DNA of 6,097 nt from Alphaproteobacteria bacterium (GTDB lineage Bacteria; Pseudomonadota; Alphaproteobacteria; ATCC43930; CGMCC-115725), in NCBI GenBank assembly GCA_030037055.1, contig JASHRZ010000172.1, forward strand, positions 1 to 6,097, read 5' to 3'. This document shows positions 1 to 5,642 of the stretch, piece by piece. Position numbers and translations under genes: made by a program. A model generated the notes under the pieces. That model had not been told where the DNA came from and did not search any database. It worked only from the letters and a program-made list of their open reading frames with translations. Every line of letters starts with the position of its first letter. The first letter of the stretch is position 1.

Positions 1-82
1 CGGCATAAGGGAGCGCCAGTTCCTCGAGCATGATCGATGCCTTGCGACCGTTCGGCGTCGTCCAGGTGTAGAGCTCGATCAT
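1..82 (-). CDS. Glutathione S-transferase, Nu-class/YfcG-like, N-terminal fragment (cut by window edge)
   Basis: Only the first 27 codons are present; the gene continues past the left edge. The translation begins MIELYTWTTPNGRKASIM and continues LEELALPYA, which is the opening beta-alpha unit of the thioredoxin-like domain of bacterial glutathione transferases. Thr9 and Asn11 fall in the TPNG motif at the same positions as the glutathione-contacting Thr and Asn of E. coli YfcG, so a Nu-class enzyme with glutathione-dependent disulfide reductase or peroxidase activity in the cytoplasm is the likely product. The ATG at 82-80 is supported by a GGAGGA ribosome binding site. The gene is divergent from the mannose-1-phosphate guanylyltransferase gene. 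The C-terminal helical domain is not visible, so the exact subclass and substrate cannot be settled. Confidence 0.8.
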   Translation of the reverse strand, partial: MIELYTWTTPNGRKASIMLEELALPYA

Positions 83-88
83 CGTCCG

Positions 89-94
89 TCCTCC
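89..94 (-). promoter_or_regulatory. Ribosome binding site of the glutathione transferase gene
   Basis: On the minus strand GGAGGA lies 6 bases before the ATG at 82-80. It is a near-perfect Shine-Dalgarno sequence and fixes the start of the partial gene. Confidence 0.7.
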
Positions 95-225
95 GCATCG
101 CCGCGCCGGCCCCTCGGCTTAGCGCACCCGCCGGGCCATCGCCAGCGCGGAACCGGGCGCGACGGCGAGCCATCGACTCAACGCCTCTTTCCGGTGACGC
201 CGATTCGCCATGATTCCTATGGCAT

Positions 226-254
226 TTGCGACGGCCGGTCGCGCCAGCTATCAA
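226..254 (+). promoter_or_regulatory. Candidate sigma-70 type promoter for the guanylyltransferase gene
   Basis: TTGCGA (226-231, 4 of 6 matches to TTGACA) is separated by 17 bases from TATCAA (249-254, 4 of 6 matches to TATAAT). Transcription would start near 261, giving a leader of about 45 bases before the ATG at 306. This placement excludes the upstream in-frame ATG at 210 as a start from this promoter. It is a consensus match by eye in GC-rich DNA, so it is tentative. Confidence 0.4.
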
Positions 255-264
255 AGCGGGGCAA

Positions 265-292
265 TGCCGGGCGTTACGGTCTCCCGCCGGCA
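265..292 (+). promoter_or_regulatory. Leader stem-loop abutting the ribosome binding site
   Basis: TGCCGG (265-270) pairs with CCGGCA (287-292) as a 6-base-pair stem around a 16-base loop. The 3' arm shares its last base with the Shine-Dalgarno sequence AAGGAG (292-297). If the promoter at 226-254 is used, the stem begins a few bases after the start of the transcript. It could affect ribosome access or mRNA stability, but it could also be chance in such GC-rich DNA. It matches no known riboswitch that I recognise. Confidence 0.3.
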
Positions 293-297
293 AGGAG
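292..297 (+). promoter_or_regulatory. Ribosome binding site that sets the guanylyltransferase start
   Basis: AAGGAG lies 8 bases before the ATG at 306. No comparable site precedes the longer in-frame ATG at 210, so this site decides for the shorter, 480-residue protein. Confidence 0.75.
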
Positions 298-305
298 AGG
301 ATGAG

Positions 306-1748
306 ATGGCGGCAAAGCAGGGAAAACCGGCCCGGATTCATCCGGTGATCCTGTCCGGCGGCTCGGGCACGCGGCTCTGGCCGCTGTCGCGGGCACTTTA
401 CCCCAAGCAGCTCCTGCCGCTCATTAGCGAGCGTTCGCTGCTGCAGGAGGCGGCGCTGCGCGTCGCCGACAGCCGTCGCTTCGCGCCGCCGATCGTCGTT
501 GCCAATGACGAGCACCGCTTCATCGTCGCCGAGCATCTGCGCCTCGCTGGCATGGTCCCGCAGGCGATCGTGCTCGAGCCGATGGGTCGCAACACGGCGC
601 CCGCGGTCTGCGTCGCGGCGCTCCTCCGGCTGGCCGACGAGAAGGACGCGCTGCTGCTCGTGCTGCCCTCCGACCACGCGATCGCTGAGGTGCCAAGCTT
701 CCTCGCGGCCATCGACTGCGCCGCGCGCGTCGCCCGCGGGGGCCGGCTCGTCACCTTCGGCATCGCCGCCGACCGGCCGGAGACCGGCTACGGCTATATC
801 CAGGCGGGCGCGCCCATCGCCGGCGGCGACGGCGCGCGCGAGGTCGCCGCCTTCGTCGAGAAGCCCGACCGCGAGCGCGCGCAAAGCTATATCGCCAGAC
901 GCGATTTCTATTGGAACAGCGGCATCTTCCTCTTTCCCGCCAGGCTCTTCGTCGAGGAGCTCGAGCGCCGGCATCCCGCTACCGTCACCGCGTGCCGTCA
1001 GGCGCTCGATCAGGCGAAGCGCGATCTCGATTTCCTCCGCCTCGACCGCGACGCCTTCGCCGCTGCCGAGAACACCTCGGTCGATTACGGCGTCATGGAG
1101 CATACCGCGCGCGCCGCGGTCGTCCCCGTCGCTATGGGCTGGAGCGACGTCGGCACCTGGGAGGCGCTCTGGCAGGTAAGCGCCAAGGATGCTGCCGGCA
1201 ATGTCGCCCGCGGCGACGTCCTGCTCGAGGACACGCGCAACTGTTATCTCCGCGCCGAGCACGGCCTCCTCGCCGCGCTCGGCGTCGAGGACCTCGTCGT
1301 CGTCGCCACCGCCGATGCGGTGATGGTGGCGCGGCGCGACCGCGCGCAGGAGGTGAAGCGGCTGGTCGCCCGGCTCGAGCGCGAGGGCCGTGGCGAGGCC
1401 AAGGCCCACCCGCTGGTGCATCGGCCATGGGGAACCTTCCGCTCCATTCACAGCGGCGACCGCGTCCAGGTGAAGCACATCATGGTGAAGCCCGGCGCCA
1501 AGCTGTCGCTGCAAATGCATCATCACCGGGCCGAGCATTGGGTGGTGGTGAACGGCACCGCCAAGGTAGTGCGCGGCAACGAGGAGATCGTGCTCTACGA
1601 GGACCAATCCACTTATATCCCCCTCGGCACGCCGCACCGGCTGGAAAATCCGGGCAAGATCCCGCTGCATGTCATCGAGGTGCAGTCCGGCACCTATCTC
1701 GGCGAGGACGACATCGTGCGCTTCGAGGATACGTACGGCCGAAGCTGA
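306..1748 (+). CDS. manC: Mannose-1-phosphate guanylyltransferase / mannose-6-phosphate isomerase (bifunctional, type II)
   Basis: The 480-residue product matches the usual ManC/CpsB/AlgA length of about 470-480. It should make GDP-mannose from mannose 1-phosphate and GTP, and interconvert fructose 6-phosphate and mannose 6-phosphate, in the cytoplasm. The N-terminal nucleotidyltransferase domain carries GGSGTRLWPLSR (18-29) with PKQ (33-35), PSDHAI (121-126), GYGYI (161-165), FVEKPD (183-188), WNSGIF (203-208) and WSDVGTWEAL (279-288). The C-terminal cupin-type isomerase domain (about 370-480) carries RPWGTF (373-378) and the metal-site motif QMHHHRAEHW (403-412), followed by a conserved end up to DTYGRS. 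Both domains look intact. An ATG at 210 would add 32 residues with no family resemblance, and the AAGGAG before 306 favours the shorter form. No polysaccharide or sugar-nucleotide genes sit beside it. Isomerase activity is inferred from motifs; some homologues act mainly as guanylyltransferases. The same family is also named cpsB, algA or xanB. Confidence 0.93.
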   Translation: MAAKQGKPARIHPVILSGGSGTRLWPLSRALYPKQLLPLISERSLLQEAALRVADSRRFAPPIVVANDEHRFIVAEHLRLAGMVPQAIVLEPMGRNTAPAVCVAALLRLADEKDALLLVLPSDHAIAEVPSFLAAIDCAARVARGGRLVTFGIAADRPETGYGYIQAGAPIAGGDGAREVAAFVEKPDRERAQSYIARRDFYWNSGIFLFPARLFVEELERRHPATVTACRQALDQAKRDLDFLRLDRDAFAAAENTSVDYGVMEHTARAAVVPVAMGWSDVGTWEALWQVSAKDAAGNVARGDVLLEDTRNCYLRAEHGLLAALGVEDLVVVATADAVMVARRDRAQEVKRLVARLEREGRGEAKAHPLVHRPWGTFRSIHSGDRVQVKHIMVKPGAKLSLQMHHHRAEHWVVVNGTAKVVRGNEEIVLYEDQSTYIPLGTPHRLENPGKIPLHVIEVQSGTYLGEDDIVRFEDTYGRS

Positions 1749-1756
1749 CCAGGGCT

Positions 1757-1786
1757 CAAAGCGGCCGGCCGCGGCGGCGCGCTTTG
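1757..1786. terminator. Candidate bidirectional stem-loop between convergent genes
   Basis: CAAAGCG (1757-1763) pairs with CGCTTTG (1780-1786). The stem can continue inward as GCCG (1764-1767) with CGGC (1775-1778), with one bulged G at 1779 and a 7-base loop. It lies between the stop of the guanylyltransferase gene (1748) and that of gatB (1803), where a shared terminator would be expected. Neither side has a run of T, so it is not a classical intrinsic terminator. A second, overlapping-neighbour stem, CGGGCT (1787-1792) with AGCCCG (1805-1810), covers the gatB stop codon. Confidence 0.35.
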
Positions 1787-1802
1787 CGGGCTCGGCTTTG
1801 CT

Positions 1803-3257
1803 TCAGCCCGCGAGCTTCTTGCGCAAGAGGTCGTTGAGCAGCGCCGGATTCGCCTTGCCCTGCGTCGCTTTCATCACCTGGCCGATGAAGAAGCCGAATA
1901 GCTTCTCTTTGCCGGCGCGGTATTCCGCGACCTTGTCGGCCTGCGCCGCGAGCACGGAATCGATCACGCCCTCGATCGCGCCGCTGTCCGTCACCTGCTT
2001 CAGGCCGCGCTCCTCCACGATGGCGGCGGCGCCCTTGCCGGTCTCGACCATGGCGGCGAAGACGTCCTTGGCGAGGCGGCCGGAAATCGTGCCGTCGAGG
2101 ATGAGGTCGACGAGCCCGCCCAGCGCTTCGGCCGAGACCGGCGACCGCTCGATGCCGAGGGAAAGCCGATTCAGCACGCCATAGAGCTCGACCATCACCC
2201 AATTCGCGGCGAGCTTGGGATCGCGCCCTTTCGCCACCGTCTCGAAATAATCGGCGCTCGCCTGCTCGCCGACCAGCACGCCGGCATCGTAGGGCGAGAG
2301 TTTGTAGTCGGCGATGAAGCGCGCCTTTTTCGCATCCGGCAGCTCCGGCAGCGCGCGCCGCAATGCCTCGACCCAGTCCTGGTCGAGGGTCAGCGGCAGC
2401 AGGTCCGGGTCGGGGAAATAGCGGTAGTCATGCGCTTGCTCCTTGAAACGCATCGGCCGCGTCACGCCCTTGGCGGCGTCAAAGAGGCGCGTCTCCTGCT
2501 CGACCGTGCCGCCCTCCTCGATCAGCTCGATCTGGCGCCGCGCCTCGTGCTCGATCGCCTGCATGACGAAGCGGATCGAGTTCACATTCTTGATCTCGCA
2601 GCGCGTGCCGAGGGCGCCGCCCGGCCTGCGGACCGAGACATTGCAGTCGCAGCGCAGGCTGCCCTCTTCCATGTTGCCGTCACAGGTGCCGAGATAGCGC
2701 AGGATCGAGCGCAGCTTGCGGATATACGCGCCGGCCTCCTCCGCACTTCTGAGGTCGGGCTCGGAGACGATCTCCATGAGCGCGACGCCGGCGCGGTTGA
2801 GATCGACATAGGTAAGCGTCGGATGCTGGTCGTGCAGGCTTTTGCCAGCATCCTGCTCGAGATGGAGCCGGGTTATGCCGATTTCGCGGCTCGAGCCGTC
2901 CGGCATGTCGAGGACAAGCTTGCCCTTGCCGACGATCGGGCGGGAATATTGCGAGATCTGATAGCCCGGCGGCAAATCGGCGTAGAAATAGTTCTTGCGG
3001 TCGAATACCGAGACAAGATTGATCTCGGCATTGAGGCCGAGCCCAGTCTTCACCGCCTGCTCGACGCAATGGCGGTTGATCACCGGCAGCATGCCGGGAA
3101 AGGCGGCGTCGACGGTCGAGACCTGGGTGTTGGGCTCGGCGCCGAAGGTAGTGGCGGCGCCGGAGAACAGCTTCGCGCGCGAGATGATCTGGGCGTGGAT
3201 CTCGAGCCCGATGACCGCCTCCCAGGCGCCGGTGCGGCCTTGGATAATCTCGGCCAT
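1803..3257 (-). CDS. gatB: Aspartyl/glutamyl-tRNA amidotransferase subunit B
   Basis: GatB is the tRNA-binding and kinase subunit of the GatCAB complex. It phosphorylates the Glu or Asp carboxylate on misacylated tRNA and receives ammonia from GatA. The 484-residue product has the family length. The catalytic cradle begins with GLEIHAQ (17-23) and contains DLNRAGVALMEIVSEPD (152-168), MEEGSLRCDCNVSVR (196-210) and YRYFPDPDLLPL (278-289). A helical region and the YqeY-like tail that contacts tRNA (roughly 335-484) end in NDLLRKKLAG. The reading frame is also open from a GTG at 3260, giving GTGATG on the coding strand. The ATG at 3257 is preferred because GGGAGG (3269-3264) lies 6 bases before it and only 3 before the GTG. 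With the ATG the overlap with the gatA stop is 1 base (TGATG); with the GTG it is 4. Either way translation is probably coupled to gatA. It is the last gene of the gatC-gatA-gatB operon. Confidence 0.96.
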   Translation of the reverse strand: MAEIIQGRTGAWEAVIGLEIHAQIISRAKLFSGAATTFGAEPNTQVSTVDAAFPGMLPVINRHCVEQAVKTGLGLNAEINLVSVFDRKNYFYADLPPGYQISQYSRPIVGKGKLVLDMPDGSSREIGITRLHLEQDAGKSLHDQHPTLTYVDLNRAGVALMEIVSEPDLRSAEEAGAYIRKLRSILRYLGTCDGNMEEGSLRCDCNVSVRRPGGALGTRCEIKNVNSIRFVMQAIEHEARRQIELIEEGGTVEQETRLFDAAKGVTRPMRFKEQAHDYRYFPDPDLLPLTLDQDWVEALRRALPELPDAKKARFIADYKLSPYDAGVLVGEQASADYFETVAKGRDPKLAANWVMVELYGVLNRLSLGIERSPVSAEALGGLVDLILDGTISGRLAKDVFAAMVETGKGAAAIVEERGLKQVTDSGAIEGVIDSVLAAQADKVAEYRAGKEKLFGFFIGQVMKATQGKANPALLNDLLRKKLAG

Positions 3258-4738
3258 CACCCGCCTCCCGCCGGAAAGGCCGGTTTCGCCGTGAAGGCGG
3301 CGGCGCGCTCGATGATGCCGCCGACGCGCAGCACCGTCGCCTCATCGAAGGCACGGCCGATCACCTGCAGCCCCAGCGGCAGTCCGTCGCGCGACAATCC
3401 CGCCGGCACGGAAAGGCCAGGGAGCCCCGCGAGATTGACCGGCACGGTGAAGACGTCGTTCAGGTACATGGCGATGGGATCGTCCTGCTTCTCGCCGATG
3501 GCGAAGGCCGCCGACGGCGCGGTGGGCGTCAGCAGCGCATCGCAACGCTCGAACGCCGCGGCGAAATCGCGGGCGATGAGCGTGCGCAGCCGCTGTGCCT
3601 TGAGGTAATAGGCGTCGTAATAGCCGGCGGAGAGCACATAAGTGCCGATCAGGATGCGCCGGCGCACCTCGGCGCCGAATCCCGCGGCACGCGTGTTCTC
3701 GTACATCTCGTCGAGCGACTGTCCCGGCACGCGCAGGCCAAAGCGCACGCCGTCATAGCGGGCGAGATTGGACGAGGCCTCGGCGGGGGCGATGATGTAA
3801 TAGGCGGGGAGCGCGTACTTTGTCAGCTTGAGGCTGATCTCGACCGGCTTGGCGCCGGCGTCCTTGATCCACTCGATGCCGCGTTGCCACAGCGCCTCGA
3901 TCTCGCCCGGCATGCCGTCGAGCCGGTACTCGCGCGGGATGCCGATCCTGAGGCCGCGAATGTCCCCGGTGAGCGCCGCCTCGAAATCCGGCACCGGCTG
4001 CGGCGCCGAAGTCGAATCCTTGGGATCATGCCCTGCCATCGCCTTGAGCATGATGGCGGCGTCGCGCACGCTGCGCGTCATGGGCCCGGCCTGGTCGAGC
4101 GAGGAGGCGAAGGCGACGATGCCCCAGCGCGAGCAGCGGCCATAAGTGGGCTTCAGGCCGACGATGCCGCAGAAGCTCGCGGGCTGGCGAATCGAGCCGC
4201 CGGTGTCAGTGCCGGTGGCGGCGATCGCCGCGCGGGCCGCCACCGCCGCGGCCGAGCCGCCCGACGAGCCGCCCGGCACCAGGGGCCGGTTGTCGCCGGG
4301 CCGCCGCCACGGACTCTCGACCGGCCCGTGCGCGCAGGTGACGGTGGACGAGCCCATGGCGAACTCGTCCATGTTCACCTTTCCCAGCATCACCGCGCCC
4401 GCTTGCCACAGCTTGGCCGTCACCGTCGATTCATAGGGCGGCATGAAGCGCTCGAGAATACGCGACCCGGCGGTGGTGAGCACGCCCTCGGTGCAGAACA
4501 GGTCCTTGATGGCGAGCGGCATCCCCTCCATCGGCAGCGCCGCGCCGCGCGCGATGCGCGCGTCCGACGCCGCCGCCATGACGAGCGCGCGCTCCGGCGT
4601 CTCGACGAGAAAAGCGTTGAGCGGCCGCGCCGCCGCCATCGCCGCGATATAGGCTTCCGTCATCTCGCGCGCGGAGAATTGCTTGGCGGCGAGTCCGTCG
4701 CGCGCCTCGGCGATGGTGAGATCGGTGAGTGCTCCCAC
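3257..4738 (-). CDS. gatA: Aspartyl/glutamyl-tRNA amidotransferase subunit A (glutaminase)
   Basis: GatA is the amidase-signature subunit of GatCAB. It hydrolyses glutamine and passes the ammonia to GatB. The 493-residue product is complete. The Ser-cisSer-Lys triad can be placed at Lys78 (in MPLAIKDLF), Ser158 (in PGGSSGGSAAAV) and Ser182 (in DTGGSIRQPA). The 24-residue spacing between the two serines is the one expected for the family. VNMDEFAMGSS (121-131) and the later GLKPTYGR are further GatA hallmarks. The start is a GTG at 4738-4736, directly after the gatC TAG with no intervening base. The N-terminus MGALTDLTIAEARDGL aligns with the family, and the next in-frame Met (residue 26) would cut into the conserved first helix. 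AAGGTGG (4753-4747) is a weak ribosome binding site 8 bases upstream. The few extra residues between SPW and PGGSSGG look like an ordinary family variant. Confidence 0.96.
   Translation of the reverse strand: MGALTDLTIAEARDGLAAKQFSAREMTEAYIAAMAAARPLNAFLVETPERALVMAAASDARIARGAALPMEGMPLAIKDLFCTEGVLTTAGSRILERFMPPYESTVTAKLWQAGAVMLGKVNMDEFAMGSSTVTCAHGPVESPWRRPGDNRPLVPGGSSGGSAAAVAARAAIAATGTDTGGSIRQPASFCGIVGLKPTYGRCSRWGIVAFASSLDQAGPMTRSVRDAAIMLKAMAGHDPKDSTSAPQPVPDFEAALTGDIRGLRIGIPREYRLDGMPGEIEALWQRGIEWIKDAGAKPVEISLKLTKYALPAYYIIAPAEASSNLARYDGVRFGLRVPGQSLDEMYENTRAAGFGAEVRRRILIGTYVLSAGYYDAYYLKAQRLRTLIARDFAAAFERCDALLTPTAPSAAFAIGEKQDDPIAMYLNDVFTVPVNLAGLPGLSVPAGLSRDGLPLGLQVIGRAFDEATVLRVGGIIERAAAFTAKPAFPAGGG
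3264..3269 (-). promoter_or_regulatory. Ribosome binding site of gatB inside the gatA end
   Basis: GGGAGG on the minus strand lies within the last codons of gatA, which encode Gly-Gly-Gly, 6 bases before the ATG at 3257. The spacing argues for that ATG over the GTG one codon upstream. Confidence 0.6.
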
Positions 4739-5026
4739 CTATTCCACCACCTTCGGCACGGTGAAGAAGCCATGCGCGGCCGCGGGCGCGTTGGCGAGGA
4801 TCTTGTCGCGGCAATCGCCGTCGGTGACCTCGTCCTCGCGCATCGGCAGGCGCATGGCCACGACGCTCGACATCGGCTCGACGCCCGCGGTGTCCACCTC
4901 GGCGAGCTGCTCGATCCAACCGAGGATGGCCGACAGCTCCCGGGCGAGATGCTCCTGCTCGGATCGAGGCAGTTTGATGCGCGCCAAGATGGCGATCCGC
5001 GCCACGGTGGCCTTGTCCAACGCCAT
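4739..5026 (-). CDS. gatC: Aspartyl/glutamyl-tRNA amidotransferase subunit C
   Basis: GatC is the small subunit that wraps around the GatA-GatB interface and stabilises the complex. The 95-residue product has the family's usual length and pattern: an N-terminal helical part beginning MALDKATVARIAILARI, the ILGWIEQL helix (34-41), VDTAGVEPMSS (44-54), the short REDEV stretch (63-67), and a C-terminal AAHGFFTVPKVVE segment (83-95). No enzyme activity is expected. It is the first gene of the operon. Its TAG stop is immediately followed by the GTG of gatA, which suggests matched synthesis of the two subunits. The ATG at 5026 has GGAGA (5041-5037) 10 bases upstream, a slightly long but acceptable spacing. 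Confidence 0.95.
   Translation of the reverse strand: MALDKATVARIAILARIKLPRSEQEHLARELSAILGWIEQLAEVDTAGVEPMSSVVAMRLPMREDEVTDGDCRDKILANAPAAAHGFFTVPKVVE
4747..4753 (-). promoter_or_regulatory. Weak ribosome binding site of gatA inside gatC
   Basis: AAGGTGG on the minus strand lies within the last codons of gatC, 8 bases before the GTG start of gatA. It is an imperfect Shine-Dalgarno match, so re-initiation by ribosomes finishing gatC is probably important. Confidence 0.45.
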
Positions 5027-5062
5027 GATGTAGATGTCTCCGACAGCTACCTAGCATCGCCC
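5027..5062. promoter_or_regulatory. 36-base divergent gap between gatC and ruvX
   Basis: The gap is too short to hold two complete promoters, so at least one must lie within the opposing coding sequence. A small inverted repeat, GCTA-CC-TAGC (5046-5055), sits in its middle. On the minus strand TTGCAG (5076-5071, inside ruvX) is 17 bases from TAGGTA (5053-5048), but the second element matches the -10 consensus poorly. On the plus strand TAGCAT (5052-5057) resembles a -10 element but has no partner at -35. I can support the arrangement but not an exact promoter. Confidence 0.35.
5037..5041 (-). promoter_or_regulatory. Ribosome binding site of gatC
   Basis: GGAGA on the minus strand lies 10 bases before the ATG of gatC, in the short gap shared with the divergent gene ruvX. 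Confidence 0.5.
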
Positions 5063-5530
5063 ATGCCGATCTGCAACCCCAGCGACCTCAAGCAGTTGAT
5101 CGAGAAGGGCGAGCGGCTCATGGGCCTCGATGTCGGCACCAAGACCATCGGCATGGCGCTCTCCGACGCGAGCTTGCTGGTGGCGACGCCCTTCGACACC
5201 ATCCGCCGCACGCGGTTTCGCGACGATGTGAAGCGGCTCATCGCCGAGATCGGGCGGCACAAGGTTGGCGGCCTCGTCGTGGGGCTGCCCGTGAGCCTCG
5301 ACGGCAGCGAAGGGCCGCGGGCGCAAGGCGTGCGGCAGTTCGCGCGGAACCTGCTGGAGCATGTCGATTTGCCGCTCGCCTTCTGGGACGAACGGCTCTC
5401 CACCGCCGCGGTCGAGCGCGAGATGATCGCCGCCGGCCTCCGCCGCAAGCGCCGCGCCGAAATCATCGACAAGGTCGCCGCCGCCTATATCCTGCAGGGA
5501 CTGCTCGACCGCATCGGCCGGCCGGGATAG
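5063..5530 (+). CDS. ruvX: RuvX/YqgF family RNase H-fold nuclease (putative pre-16S rRNA nuclease / Holliday junction resolvase)
   Basis: The 155-residue product is a YqgF-family protein, cytoplasmic, with an RNase H-like fold. In E. coli the family member is needed for 16S rRNA 5' end maturation, and resolvase activity has also been proposed. The expected motifs are in order: GLDVGTKTIGMALSD (21-35) with the first catalytic Asp at 23, VVGLPVSLDGSEG (72-84), FWDERLST (107-114) with acidic Asp109 and Glu110, and DKVAAAYILQ (136-145) with Asp136. Length is typical. The ATG at 5063 is favoured because family similarity begins just after it. The frame stays open far upstream, but that stretch is antisense to gatC and gatA and has no family likeness. 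No Shine-Dalgarno sequence precedes the ATG, and the gene diverges from gatC. It is co-directional with pyrB, which appears to have its own promoter. Confidence 0.93.
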   Translation: MPICNPSDLKQLIEKGERLMGLDVGTKTIGMALSDASLLVATPFDTIRRTRFRDDVKRLIAEIGRHKVGGLVVGLPVSLDGSEGPRAQGVRQFARNLLEHVDLPLAFWDERLSTAAVEREMIAAGLRRKRRAEIIDKVAAAYILQGLLDRIGRPG

Positions 5531-5595
5531 AAGCGCCGGGCTTCCCCTCGCCTCCTCTCGAGCCAATGATGCCGCGGCGGCGCGACTCGGGCGCC
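5530..5595 (+). other. Small stem-loops after ruvX, possible weak terminator
   Basis: GAAGC (5530-5534) pairs with GCTTC (5540-5544) around a 5-base loop directly at the ruvX stop. A second short stem, GGCGC (5579-5583) with GCGCC (5591-5595), follows. Neither is succeeded by a T-run, so termination between ruvX and pyrB is possible but not shown. Confidence 0.2.
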
Positions 5596-5603
5596 ATGTT
5601 GCC

Positions 5604-5632
5604 TTGCTGCGGCGAGCTCTACAACGTATAGT
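5604..5632 (+). promoter_or_regulatory. Candidate sigma-70 type promoter of pyrB
   Basis: TTGCTG (5604-5609) is separated by exactly 17 bases from TATAGT (5627-5632), which matches TATAAT at 5 of 6 positions. The -10 element ends 10 bases before the pyrB ATG, so transcription starting 7 to 9 bases downstream would give a leader of only about 2 to 4 bases. This agrees with the absence of a Shine-Dalgarno sequence. Confidence 0.55.
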
Positions 5633-5642
5633 GCGCCCTTTA

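Noticed and set aside
911..1837. An Arg-rich 308-residue open frame in another frame of manC
   Set aside because: Extreme Arg, Ala and Gly content and full overlap with a well-conserved gene in another frame mark it as a shadow. The same holds for other overlapping frames within manC.
2430..3608. A 392-residue plus-strand open frame antisense to gatB and gatA
   Set aside because: It lies wholly opposite conserved gatB/gatA sequence, has low-complexity composition and no recognisable domain; a shadow of codon bias.
5013..5041. TTGTCC (5013-5018) as a -35 element for ruvX
   Set aside because: No acceptable -10 lies 16 to 18 bases downstream; the sequence there is GTCTCC.
3884..5062. A long plus-strand open frame running antisense to gatA and gatC straight into ruvX, which could be read as a 548-residue fusion protein
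   Set aside because: The upstream part is the complement of clear gatA and gatC coding sequence, is rich in Arg, His and Gly, and has no domain likeness. Long antisense frames are expected in GC-rich DNA with strong third-position bias. Family similarity begins only after the ATG at 5063.
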